NCBI GenBank assembly: GCA_944322605.1
Contig: CALUPD010000031.1
Coordinates: forward strand, 1-35,883
DNA: 35,883 nucleotides
DNA from: an uncultured Bacteroidales bacterium
Lineage (GTDB): Bacteria > Bacteroidota > Bacteroidia > Bacteroidales > UBA932
Direction of reading: 5' to 3'
Position 1 is the first letter of the stretch, and each line of letters starts with the position of its first letter. Made by a program: the position numbers and the translations under genes. Positions 14,820 to 23,574 of this stretch are shown here, piece by piece. A model generated the notes under the pieces. That model was given only the letters and a program-made list of their open reading frames with translations, searched no databases and was not told the origin of the DNA.

Positions 14820-16619
14820 ATGAAAAGAATATTATACATGTCGCTACTGGCGGTTTTGGCAGCTTTCGCAGCCTGTACGCCTAAAGAACCTCAAACCGGA
14901 ACGCCTGTCATCTCTGCCGGGAAAAACGTAAGCGTGGATGCGGCGGGAGGAGAATTCAGGATAGAATATTCCATCGAAAACCCGGCCAAGGGAAAGACCC
15001 TGGCGGCTGAAGAAAACTGCGAATGGCTCGAAATAAAGAGCGTTGCGGAAGATGCGGTAATCGCCTATGCGGCAGCCAACGAGGCTGAAGAAAGCAGGTC
15101 CGCTTCAATCATCCTTTCTTATGCGGGAGCTGAAAACATGGAGGTTTACGTGACCCAGGCCGGGACATCGGGAGAGGCTCCAGCCGCACTTTCTTTCGAT
15201 ATAAAAATCAAGTCGATAGCATCGAGGTCGGTGGTAGTGGACTGCATCCCGTCCGATGAAAACGCGACTTACATAGCCATGTCTTCAGACAAGGACTATT
15301 ACTATTCGATAGAAGAAGGAAGCGATGAGTTCTTCCAGCAGGACATAGATTATTTCATCGAATGGGGAATGACCTTCGGAGAAGAAGGGATTACAGAGGA
15401 AGAGTGCATAGAGATGTTCCTGAGGCAGGGTTCCATGATCGATTATGAGATAACGTTGGACAAGCCGATGTCCGATTATGTGTTCTATGCTTACGGGCTT
15501 AATTCCGACGGTACCGTCACTTCGGATGTTTACAAGGTGGAATTCACCACGACCAAGCCGGAACAGAAGGATTGCACGTTCGAATTCATGATACGCCCGT
15601 CATTGGAAGGCGTAAGGGTGAATGTTTTCCCGAGCGATATTTACGTGCAGTATTATTGGGCGGTGAAGAGCAAGGCCGAATTCGAGGCTTATGGCGAAGA
15701 CGCTGCGGACAAGATAGCGGCGGAACTCCTGGAACAGTCGAAGGAAGACGGCACTGGAATGGGACAGGTCCTGTATTATCATAACCAGTCTCAAGTGTTC
15801 AACAAATTGGACGAAGGAGGCGAGTATGTGGCTTTCGCATTCGGCTGCGACGTATCCGGAGTGGTGACGACGGAACTTATGAAAAAGGAGTTCAGGGCGG
15901 AGACCCTCGAAAAGGTGAGCTGCTCGTTCGACGTGTCTACCGTGGACCTCAGGGCTGCTACGTTCACTGTCGAAATAACCCCGTCGGATCCGGACATAAG
16001 GTGGTTCGCATATACGATGCCGTATGAAATGCTGGAGTTGTACGTGTCGGCAGAGGAAATGACCGAAGAGGCTCTCAATATACTCTGCGCTACCGGCATA
16101 GACTGGGCGACCGATACGGAATTGGTGCATACCGGCACAATGACATTGTCCAATTACGATTTGTTAGGAGAGAGGGCGACTCCTGATACGCGCCAGTTCG
16201 TAGGAGTGATGGCTATCAGCGAATACGGCACGAGGATTTCCGATCTTACGTTCTATACCCTCGTGACCGCAAGCGACGATCTTTCCGGAGACATGGACAT
16301 AGAAGTCACTATCGATGTGATGGACAATACCGTTTCGAACGCAGCCGTGAAATTCACGCCGGTTCCTGAGGAACAGTTCGTTTACGGAGTCCTTCCGACT
16401 TCGTTCTTCGAAGGCTTGGATAGCGTTGACGACAAGACTGCGGCCGTGCTTTCGTATTATGTGATAAACGACCTTCTTAAATCGAGGCTGTCTTATGACG
16501 AAGTGGTTTATAATCCTGCCGACCTTGAGGCAGGAGTGGAATATACGGCATTCGCGTTCGGGTATGCCGACATAGTAGGAAAGACGTTTTTCTCGGAAAC
16601 TTTCACTGCGCAGCCGTAG
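14820..16619 (+). CDS. Modular BACON/FN3-like surface lipoprotein (operon partner)
   Basis: A 599-residue predicted lipoprotein; the signal ends AAFAAC with Cys19. The start at 14820 begins the signal peptide; the in-frame ATG at 14760 adds 20 residues that do not look like one. One BACON-like module (about 30-115) precedes four FN3-like modules (124-245, 251-360, 366-483, 491-599). These show the same P-S-D / aromatic pattern as the preceding gene, and the first ends AYGLNSDGTVTSD. Module order therefore differs from its partner (BACON-X-BACON-X-BACON). Cotranscription is likely given the 69-bp gap and the terminator right after this gene. Function is probably cell-surface binding. Confidence 0.85.
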   Translation: MKRILYMSLLAVLAAFAACTPKEPQTGTPVISAGKNVSVDAAGGEFRIEYSIENPAKGKTLAAEENCEWLEIKSVAEDAVIAYAAANEAEESRSASIILSYAGAENMEVYVTQAGTSGEAPAALSFDIKIKSIASRSVVVDCIPSDENATYIAMSSDKDYYYSIEEGSDEFFQQDIDYFIEWGMTFGEEGITEEECIEMFLRQGSMIDYEITLDKPMSDYVFYAYGLNSDGTVTSDVYKVEFTTTKPEQKDCTFEFMIRPSLEGVRVNVFPSDIYVQYYWAVKSKAEFEAYGEDAADKIAAELLEQSKEDGTGMGQVLYYHNQSQVFNKLDEGGEYVAFAFGCDVSGVVTTELMKKEFRAETLEKVSCSFDVSTVDLRAATFTVEITPSDPDIRWFAYTMPYEMLELYVSAEEMTEEALNILCATGIDWATDTELVHTGTMTLSNYDLLGERATPDTRQFVGVMAISEYGTRISDLTFYTLVTASDDLSGDMDIEVTIDVMDNTVSNAAVKFTPVPEEQFVYGVLPTSFFEGLDSVDDKTAAVLSYYVINDLLKSRLSYDEVVYNPADLEAGVEYTAFAFGYADIVGKTFFSETFTAQP

Positions 16620-16661
16620 CGGCGGCGGAAAGCTGGTTTAGCATGATAATCTGTTTTTTGG

Positions 16662-16698
16662 GAGGCCGGTCCAAGCGCGGACCGCGCCTCTCTTTTTT
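16662..16698 (+). terminator. Intrinsic terminator of the BACON operon
   Basis: GAGGCCGGTCC / GGACCGCGCCTC stem followed by TCTTTTTT, 43 bp after the stop codon at 16619. Confidence 0.85.
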
Positions 16699-16742
16699 GC
16701 CTGCCGCCTGCAAAATGCCGGGTGCGCGGTTTCAGGACCTGC

Positions 16743-16786
16743 AAATTAAAAAAGCCTGTCCGCATTATTGTTCCGGAACAGGAGCG
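16743..16786 (-). terminator. Probable terminator of ispD
   Basis: On the - strand a CCTGT...ACAGG stem is followed by CTTTTTTAATTT. It lies about 210 bp past the ispD stop. The rest of 16700-16993 shows nothing recognisable. Confidence 0.55.
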
Positions 16787-16993
16787 GGCCGTGGAAAATC
16801 GTGCATCTGTGCTGCTATCGGCTTTGCAGAATAGATGAGTCTGGAACAAGGCGTGGAGGGATTTGCCTGCCTGTCCGATGCAGAATTACGGATAGGCGCA
16901 ATTTGGATTTGTCCCGCGTTTTCGAGGCATGCCCGCCTGCAATGCGGCATGCAGCTTCATTTGCAAGAGCGGAACTGCCGCAAGGCATGGTTT

Positions 16994-17680
16994 TTAGTCG
17001 GCGGATCCGGCCGTGCCGGCTATCAGGCCTGCGAGTTTCAAGTCTTCAGGGTCAGTAATCTTTATGTTGTAGCGGTAACCGGGACACAGGCATATTTTTA
17101 TTCCGAGCTGTTCGACGACCGAAGCGTCATCGGTGAATTCCGGGCGGTAGGGCATGGAATACGCCTTTTTCAATGTCGTCGAATCGAATGCCTGCGGGGT
17201 CTGGACTGAAACGAGGGCCGACCTGTCTTCCGGGACACTTCCTCCTTCGGAGGTGAGCCGGCGTATGGAGTCGTAGACCGGAATTACTGGTATGGCCGCC
17301 TTCTCGCCTTCCTCTATCTTCCTTATCACATTGCCTGCCAATTCTTCCGTGACAAAAGGCCTTACCCCGTCATGGACAAGGACGATTGCTCCTTCAGGGA
17401 CATATTCGAGCGCGTTCCTTACCGAATGGAACCGTGTTATGCCTCCTTCCGCGATGATATGCCTTAACGATATGTTTTCCTTCATGCACCAGTCTTTCCA
17501 GAGATCCTTGTGGCCCGCCGGCAGGACGAGTATTATGTTGAAATGCCTTTCGGATTTCCTGAAAAAATCGAAAGTCCGCGCCAGCACCGGTTTGCCGGAC
17601 AAAGGAAGGAATTGTTTCGGTATTTCCGATCCCATTCTTTTTCCGCTTCCTCCGGCAACTATTATTACGTAAATATCCAT
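16994..17680 (-). CDS. ispD: 2-C-methyl-D-erythritol 4-phosphate cytidylyltransferase
   Basis: A 228-residue cytoplasmic enzyme that joins CTP and MEP to CDP-ME, the third step of the non-mevalonate isoprenoid pathway. The start at 17680 gives MDIYVIIVAGGSGKRMG, the usual N-terminus with the nucleotide-binding GG-x-G-x-R-M-G loop and the PKQFLPL segment. A longer frame would add 26 unrelated residues. Also present are HDGVRPFV (metal and CTP site), the PVxDSIRR segment and the QTPQAF block. It diverges from purH, with back-to-back promoters in the 52-bp gap. Confidence 0.95.
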   Translation of the reverse strand: MDIYVIIVAGGSGKRMGSEIPKQFLPLSGKPVLARTFDFFRKSERHFNIILVLPAGHKDLWKDWCMKENISLRHIIAEGGITRFHSVRNALEYVPEGAIVLVHDGVRPFVTEELAGNVIRKIEEGEKAAIPVIPVYDSIRRLTSEGGSVPEDRSALVSVQTPQAFDSTTLKKAYSMPYRPEFTDDASVVEQLGIKICLCPGYRYNIKITDPEDLKLAGLIAGTAGSAD

Positions 17681-17689
17681 TAATTTTAC

Positions 17690-17697
17690 TAACTTTG
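17690..17697 (+). promoter_or_regulatory. -7 box of the purH-mre-rod operon
   Basis: TAACTTTG, identical to the -7 box at 12749. It gives a leader of about 30 nt before the purH ATG at 17733. The -33 element is weak. Confidence 0.6.
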
Positions 17698-17708
17698 AAT
17701 GATATTTG

Positions 17709-17716
17709 CAAAAGTA
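17709..17716 (-). promoter_or_regulatory. -7 box of ispD
   Basis: On the - strand TACTTTTG, a full TAnnTTTG match, 28 bp before the ispD start. It sits 11 bp from the divergent purH box, so RNA polymerase could not easily occupy both at once. Confidence 0.55.
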
Positions 17717-17732
17717 ATATTTAAAAGACATT

Positions 17733-19262
17733 ATGAGTACAGACGTTCGTAAAATCAAGAGGGCTTTGATCTCCGTTTACTATAAGGACGGGCTCGAAGA
17801 AATAGTGAGGGAGCTTCATGGACAGGGAGCGGAAATAGTATCGACAGGAGGAACACAATCCTTTATTTCGTCATTGGGGATACCAGTGACCGCAGTGGAA
17901 TCGCTTACCGGTTATCCGTCGATACTCGGAGGGCGTGTCAAGACCCTGCATCCTAAGATTTTCGGGGGCATACTGAACAGAAGGGAGAATGAAACGGACA
18001 GGAAAGAAACGGCTGAATACGGCATACCGGACATAGACCTTGTCATGGTGGACCTTTATCCTTTCGAGGAATATGTCGCTGCGGGCGCAAGCCATGAGGA
18101 GATAATCGAGAAGATAGACATAGGCGGCATATCGCTGATAAGGGCGGCTGCCAAGAATTACAAGGATGTCATAATAGTCCCTGACAGGAAATATTATCCG
18201 CAGCTTTTGGAATTGCTCAGGACCAAAGGCGGCGAAAGCAGCATCGAGGACAGGTTGAAGTTCGCGGCTGCCGCATTCGAGACATCCTCGCATTATGATA
18301 CCGAAATATTCAATTATTTCAACAGGGACGGCGGAATAAAGGCGTTCAAGTTCAGTTCTTCCGATGCAAGGCATCTGAGGTACGGCGAGAATCCGCATCA
18401 GAATGCGCTGTATTTCGCGAAAGGGAAGGGATTCCCTCGCCAGCTGCACGGAAAGGAGATTTCATATAACAACATGCTCGACATAGAGGCGGCGATCGAA
18501 CTGATTTCCGATTTTGCTGAAACCACGGTCGCTATTCTCAAGCATAACAACGCATGCGGCTGCGCTTCAAGGGAAAACCTGTTGCAGGCCTGGAAAGACG
18601 CCCTCGCAGGAGACCCTGTTTCGGCATTCGGGGGAATAATCATTTCCAACAGGGAAATAGACAGGCAGACTGCCGAAGAGATGAACAAGATATTCTTCGA
18701 AGTGGTGATAGCCCCTTCTTATGCGGACGACGCCCTTGCCGTTCTCGAAACGAAAAAGAACAGGATAATCCTCGTGCATGACTGCAAGGTCCCTTGCGAT
18801 GTCAAATTCAGGTCGATGCTCGGAGGTGTCTTGGTGCAGGAAAGGGATACGAAAAAGGAAACTGCGGACGATCTGAGGCAGGTCACGGAAAAAGCGGTGG
18901 ACCCGGCGCAGGTAGAAGACCTTCTTTTCGCGAACAAGCTTGTGAAGCATTCCAAATCCAATGCGATAGTTCTTGCGAAGAACAGGATGCTTCTCGCAAG
19001 CGGAGTCGGTCAGACTTCGCGCGTGGACGCCTTGAAGCAGGCAGTGGCGAAAGCTACAGGTTTCGGGTTCGATCTCAAGTCGGCGGTAATGGCTTCGGAC
19101 GCGTTCTTCCCGTTCAGCGATTGCGTGGAAATAGCATCGGAGGCAGGCATCGACGCAATCATCCAGCCGGGCGGCTCGATAAGGGACCAGGAAAGCATAG
19201 ATTTCTGCAACAAGGCGGGAATCGCTATGGTATTTACAGGATTCCGTCATTTTAAACATTAA
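17733..19262 (+). CDS. purH: Bifunctional AICAR transformylase/IMP cyclohydrolase
   Basis: A 509-residue enzyme for the last two steps of IMP synthesis. The N-terminal MGS-like cyclohydrolase domain (about 1-200) shows ALISVYYKDG, STGGT, GYPSILGGRVKTLHP and DLYPF. The C-terminal transformylase domain has RYGENPHQ and the catalytic K270-H271-N272 in ILKHNNACG. Length and motifs are normal. It ends 5 bp before mreB, so it probably leads the elongasome operon. Confidence 0.97.
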   Translation: MSTDVRKIKRALISVYYKDGLEEIVRELHGQGAEIVSTGGTQSFISSLGIPVTAVESLTGYPSILGGRVKTLHPKIFGGILNRRENETDRKETAEYGIPDIDLVMVDLYPFEEYVAAGASHEEIIEKIDIGGISLIRAAAKNYKDVIIVPDRKYYPQLLELLRTKGGESSIEDRLKFAAAAFETSSHYDTEIFNYFNRDGGIKAFKFSSSDARHLRYGENPHQNALYFAKGKGFPRQLHGKEISYNNMLDIEAAIELISDFAETTVAILKHNNACGCASRENLLQAWKDALAGDPVSAFGGIIISNREIDRQTAEEMNKIFFEVVIAPSYADDALAVLETKKNRIILVHDCKVPCDVKFRSMLGGVLVQERDTKKETADDLRQVTEKAVDPAQVEDLLFANKLVKHSKSNAIVLAKNRMLLASGVGQTSRVDALKQAVAKATGFGFDLKSAVMASDAFFPFSDCVEIASEAGIDAIIQPGGSIRDQESIDFCNKAGIAMVFTGFRHFKH

Positions 19263-19267
19263 CAGAT

Positions 19268-20290
19268 ATGGGATTTTCATTTTTAACGCAGGAACTGGCC
19301 ATGGATCTGGGTACGGCCAATACCCTGATTTATTCGAGCGATGGAAAACTGCTTTTGGACGAACCGTCGATAGTGGCGTTCGACAAGACCAACGACAAGC
19401 CGATCGCATTCGGACGGGCGGCTGCCCACATGTACCAGAAAACGAATCCCAACATAGTGACAATCCGTCCTTTGAGGGATGGCGTCATTGCCGATTTCAA
19501 CGCGGCCGAACAGATGATAAGAGGGTTCATCAGGATGATAAATCCTAAAAGGAGGCTTTTTTCTCCGAGCCTTAAAATGATCGTGTGCATCCCGTCGGGA
19601 AGCACGGAAGTCGAAATACGTGCTGTCAGGGATTCGGCGGAGCAGGTCGGGGGCCGCGACGTGTATATGATATTCGAGCCTATGGCGGCTGCGCTGGGCG
19701 CCGGGCTGGACGTTTATGCCCCTACCGGCAACATGGTCGTGGACATAGGAGGCGGCACGACAGAAATAGCCGTCATTTCGCTTGGCGGTATAGTTACCGA
19801 CCTCAGCCTCAGGACGGCAGGGGATGTCTTTACAAGCGAGATACAGCAGTATATGCGCCAGCAGCATAACATAAGGATAGGCGAGCCTACGGCGGAAGCG
19901 ATCAAGATAAAAGTCGGGGCGGCACTGACGGAACTCGACGAAGTTCCCGAACCGTATATAGTGCGCGGGCCTAACCTCATGACGGCCCTTCCGGTGGAAG
20001 TCGCCGTGACGAGCCAGGAAATAGCCCATTGCCTCGACAAGTCCCTTACGAAAATCGAAGCTTCCCTGCTTTCGATCCTGGAGCAGACTCCTCCTGAACT
20101 TTATGCGGACCTTGTCGAAAAAGGAATATACCTTACTGGCGGTGGCGCGTTGCTGAGGGGCTTGGACAGGAGGCTTCAGGAAAAGATAAACATACCTGTG
20201 CATATAGCGGACGATCCTCTTAAATCAGTGGCAAGGGGAACCTGCATGGCTCTCAAGAATTCGGAAAAGCTTCCGTTCCTTATGAGATAG
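19268..20290 (+). CDS. mreB: Rod-shape actin homolog MreB
   Basis: A 340-residue actin-like ATPase that forms membrane-associated filaments guiding lateral wall synthesis. Recognisable are the phosphate-1 loop DLGTANTLIY, DGVIADFNAAEQMI, PSGSTEVEIRAV, the phosphate-2 loop VVDIGGGTTEIAVIS, EPMAAALGAG, and LTGGGALLRGLD near the C-terminus. It directly follows purH (5 bp) and precedes mreC (49 bp) in the same operon. Confidence 0.97.
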   Translation: MGFSFLTQELAMDLGTANTLIYSSDGKLLLDEPSIVAFDKTNDKPIAFGRAAAHMYQKTNPNIVTIRPLRDGVIADFNAAEQMIRGFIRMINPKRRLFSPSLKMIVCIPSGSTEVEIRAVRDSAEQVGGRDVYMIFEPMAAALGAGLDVYAPTGNMVVDIGGGTTEIAVISLGGIVTDLSLRTAGDVFTSEIQQYMRQQHNIRIGEPTAEAIKIKVGAALTELDEVPEPYIVRGPNLMTALPVEVAVTSQEIAHCLDKSLTKIEASLLSILEQTPPELYADLVEKGIYLTGGGALLRGLDRRLQEKINIPVHIADDPLKSVARGTCMALKNSEKLPFLMR

Positions 20291-20339
20291 CTTCCCTTAT
20301 GCGGCGGCAAGAGAAGTTTTCGTCCACTCGTAATAACGT

Positions 20340-21176
20340 ATGAGGAAAAAAAAGAATACGGCGGCCATGATGACTCCGATACTGTTTATCGTGTTGGAAT
20401 TCTTGGCCATGTATATTATTGCGAAAAACAACGATTTGCAGAAGACTCCTTTTGTAAGAAGCGTGAGGTCTGTCCAGTCGGCGTTCTGGAGATTTACAGG
20501 TAATGTGGATTATTATTTCCATCTCGAAGACGCGAATGCCGACCTTGCAGGCGAAAATGCCGTTTTGCGCAAGGAAATCGACATGCTGAGGGAAAGGCTT
20601 CTCGATTCGATGGCGATAGCTCCTTCTGCCGTGCCGTTTTCGGAAGTTTCCGGCAGACAGACTTTCGAATATATTCCCGCGCGGATAATCCACAACAGCT
20701 ATGCCTACAAGAACAATTACATCGTCCTGAACAAAGGTGAAAAGGACGGGGTATGCCCGGATATGGGCGTGATTACTCCAAACGGCGTTCTCGGGGTAGT
20801 GAATGCGGTCAGCGAAAACGCATGTTCGGTCATATCGATACTATCTAACGAGATAAGCGTGAGCGTGAAGCTGGAAAAAGCGGATATTTTCTGCATAATG
20901 TCGTGGGATCAGAAGTCTTCCGGAGGGGCCGTCCTTGTGGACATACCTCCGCATATACCGGTCATGGCAGGCGACACTGTGCTGACAAGCGGCAATTCTT
21001 CGGTATTTCCTCCGGACATACCGCTCGGAGTCGTGAAATCTTCGAAAATGGGCAAAAGGGGGTTTCTTGAAGCCGATGTGAAACTGTTCGAGAATTACAG
21101 GTCGGTGCAGTTCGTTTCGATAGCCCGGAATAATCTGAAAAATGAAATCGATAGTTTGACAGGAGGCGGAAAATGA
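20340..21176 (+). CDS. mreC: Rod-shape protein MreC
   Basis: A 278-residue bitopic membrane protein of the elongasome. A short basic N-terminus, one membrane helix (about 11-28) and a coiled coil (about 60-90, ENAVLRKEIDMLRERLL) precede the beta-rich periplasmic core. The core carries NKGEKDGVCPDMGVI and the GVVxxVSEN block, followed by GDTVLTSGNSSVFPPDIPLG. MreC couples MreB to PBP2 and RodA. Its stop overlaps the mreD start by 4 bp (ATGA), indicating translational coupling. Confidence 0.95.
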   Translation: MRKKKNTAAMMTPILFIVLEFLAMYIIAKNNDLQKTPFVRSVRSVQSAFWRFTGNVDYYFHLEDANADLAGENAVLRKEIDMLRERLLDSMAIAPSAVPFSEVSGRQTFEYIPARIIHNSYAYKNNYIVLNKGEKDGVCPDMGVITPNGVLGVVNAVSENACSVISILSNEISVSVKLEKADIFCIMSWDQKSSGGAVLVDIPPHIPVMAGDTVLTSGNSSVFPPDIPLGVVKSSKMGKRGFLEADVKLFENYRSVQFVSIARNNLKNEIDSLTGGGK

Positions 21177-21688
21177 ATGCCGGCAAGCAAATATTTCTGA
21201 ATTACTTGTTTCTTCTGATAGTCCAGACGATTTGCAATAATTATCTGGACCTGAGCGTGTACTTGAAAATACTCGTGTTCCCGGCGTTTATACTGAACTT
21301 TCCGCTGAATGCCGGCAAGCCTGTGCTTCTGCTCGTTTCGTTCGTTTCAGGCCTTACCGTGGATTTGTTGTCTAACGACGTCATGGGCCTTTTTACCGCA
21401 GCATTGCTGCCTCTGGCTCTTGCAAGGGACGGCATTCTTTCCTTGACGGCTTCCAAGAAGAGTTTCAGGATGCCGGACTATTATGACTTGGACGAAATTC
21501 CGCAGCAGAACAGGGTCTCGTATTATTTAGTGTCCCTGTTGCTGTTCCATGTCCTTTATTTCGGAATAGAGGCGTTCTTCATTAGCGGCGGAAGCTTTCT
21601 GCTGTTCATGGCAAGGACGTTCCTCTCCTATGCCGTGAATTCGGCGATAACGGTATTTTCAATGTTGTACGTATCCAAACATTTTTAA
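21173..21688 (+). CDS. mreD: Rod-shape protein MreD
   Basis: A 171-residue hydrophobic protein with about five or six membrane segments and few charged residues. It is placed between mreC and mrdA, with a 4-bp overlap before and a 1-bp overlap (TAATG) after. The assignment rests on size, hydrophobicity and position; MreD is poorly conserved in sequence. It helps assemble the elongasome in the inner membrane. Confidence 0.9.
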   Translation: MNAGKQIFLNYLFLLIVQTICNNYLDLSVYLKILVFPAFILNFPLNAGKPVLLLVSFVSGLTVDLLSNDVMGLFTAALLPLALARDGILSLTASKKSFRMPDYYDLDEIPQQNRVSYYLVSLLLFHVLYFGIEAFFISGGSFLLFMARTFLSYAVNSAITVFSMLYVSKHF

Positions 21689-23574
21689 TGATGCACGGAA
21701 ATAAGCTCGATAAGCAGCAGGTCTTGATGGCCGGACTGGCCGTAGTCGGGATTATTTTCGCGGTCCAGCTTTTCAGGATACAGGTCCTTGATGACGAGTA
21801 CAAGATCTCGGCTGAAAACAATGCGTTGAGGTATATGACCGTATATCCTTCAAGGGGACTTATCTTAGACAGGAACGGGCTGATACTGGCAGGGAGCAAG
21901 GTCGCATATGACATAATGGCGACCCCCGCCGATGTCTCGCAATTCGATACTGCCGCGTTTTGCTCCATATTCCATGCTGATACGGCGTGGCTCAAGTCCA
22001 AATTCAGGGATTTCGCGAAAAGAAGGCGGTCTATCGGTTACCAGAGCGTGGCATTGCTCAAGCAGGTGCCGGCAGAACAGTATAATGTCTTTTCCGAGTT
22101 GTCCTACAAGTTTCCGGGATTCACGGCAATTCCGAGGAGCATAAGGGATTATCCGTTCGATGCCTGCGGCAACCTTCTCGGCTATGTGAGCGAAGTGGAC
22201 GCCGCTTATATAAAAAGGAATCCGGATTACAAGGCCGGGGACATGGCGGGAAAGACAGGAATCGAGCTTGTGTGCGAAGACGAACTGAGGGGAGAAAAAG
22301 GCAATGCTATTTTTTTAAGGGACGTGCACAACAGGATCCTGTCGAGGTTCATGGACGGGGAATACGACAAGAACGCGATTCCGGGCAATGATGTCGTGAC
22401 AACCATCGATGCCGGCTTGCAGCAATATATAGAGTCGCTGATGAAAAACAAGGTAGGAAGCGTAGTGGCCATAGAACCTGCCACAGGCGAAATACTTGCT
22501 CTCGTTTCAAGTCCCGGCATAAGTACGGACAAGCTTGCGGAAATTAACAAGCATTATGAAGAGATAGCCTCCGATCCGTTGAATCCGATGTTCAACAGGG
22601 CGATAATGTCATCGTATCCTCCCGGTTCGGTGTTCAAGATCCTTAACGGGCTTGTCGCGCTCGACGACGGGCTTATTTCGACCTCCACGAAATATCCTTG
22701 CCATGAGGGCTACGCTGTCGGCAATTTCAAGCTGAAATGCCATGAACATAAGGAAAATATAGATTTTACGGAATCGATAATGATGTCGTGCAATGCGTAT
22801 TATTGCTATGTGTTCAGGGATATACTCGACAATCCGGAATATTCTTCCGTGGGCGAGGCCATGAATCATTGGAACGCGGTTGTGAGGAGTTTCGGATTCG
22901 GCTCTCCGACAGGTTGCGAGCTGCCGTCCGAGCAGGGAGGAACGGTGCCCGATGCAGGGACATACGACAGGGTTCACGGCCCGGGACGCTGGAAGTCTCT
23001 TTCGGCGGTTTCCCTTTCGATCGGGCAGGGGGAGCTCGGGGTCACGCCTTTGCAGCTTGCAAATTATGCTTCCATACTTGCGAACAGGGGATATTGGCAT
23101 GTCCCTCATTTGCTGAAATGCCATGACGGGGGCGAAGAAAAATATGAAGAAAGGCATTATACGCTTGTCGATACCGCTCTTTTTGAATCCGTGATAAAAG
23201 GAATGTACCAAGCGGTGAACAGAAGCCGCGAGGACGGTGCTACCGCGTGGATGGCCCGTGCCGAAGGGCTTGAGATTTGCGGAAAGACAGGGACCGCGCA
23301 GAATCCTCACGGAGAGGACAATGCAGTATTTATCGGGTTCGCCCCTAAGGAAAATCCTAAGATAGCGATAGCAGTATACCTTGAAAATACCGGATTCGGA
23401 GGGACCTGGGCCGCTCCGTTAGGGTCGTTGGCGATTGAGAAGTATCTGACGGGCGGCGTGTCGAGGCCCCTTGTCGAGAAGTTCGTCAAGGACAGGGACG
23501 TGGCAGGGGAAAGGCGCGAAATGCTATGCAAGGGGAATAATTCAGGCCAGGCGGCCAAAGGAGGCGCAAGATGA
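21688..23574 (+). CDS. mrdA: Penicillin-binding protein 2, elongation transpeptidase
   Basis: A 628-residue class B PBP that crosslinks peptidoglycan during elongation. An N-terminal membrane anchor (about 12-30) is followed by the pedestal motif SRGLILDRNG (55-64) and the transpeptidase domain. The domain contains S314-VFK (SxxK), S367-C-N369 (SxN) and K533-T-G535 (KTG). Cys in the SxN triad and the normal length fit Bacteroidota PBP2. The stop overlaps rodA by 4 bp, matching its partnership with the RodA polymerase. Confidence 0.95.
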   Translation: MMHGNKLDKQQVLMAGLAVVGIIFAVQLFRIQVLDDEYKISAENNALRYMTVYPSRGLILDRNGLILAGSKVAYDIMATPADVSQFDTAAFCSIFHADTAWLKSKFRDFAKRRRSIGYQSVALLKQVPAEQYNVFSELSYKFPGFTAIPRSIRDYPFDACGNLLGYVSEVDAAYIKRNPDYKAGDMAGKTGIELVCEDELRGEKGNAIFLRDVHNRILSRFMDGEYDKNAIPGNDVVTTIDAGLQQYIESLMKNKVGSVVAIEPATGEILALVSSPGISTDKLAEINKHYEEIASDPLNPMFNRAIMSSYPPGSVFKILNGLVALDDGLISTSTKYPCHEGYAVGNFKLKCHEHKENIDFTESIMMSCNAYYCYVFRDILDNPEYSSVGEAMNHWNAVVRSFGFGSPTGCELPSEQGGTVPDAGTYDRVHGPGRWKSLSAVSLSIGQGELGVTPLQLANYASILANRGYWHVPHLLKCHDGGEEKYEERHYTLVDTALFESVIKGMYQAVNRSREDGATAWMARAEGLEICGKTGTAQNPHGEDNAVFIGFAPKENPKIAIAVYLENTGFGGTWAAPLGSLAIEKYLTGGVSRPLVEKFVKDRDVAGERREMLCKGNNSGQAAKGGAR

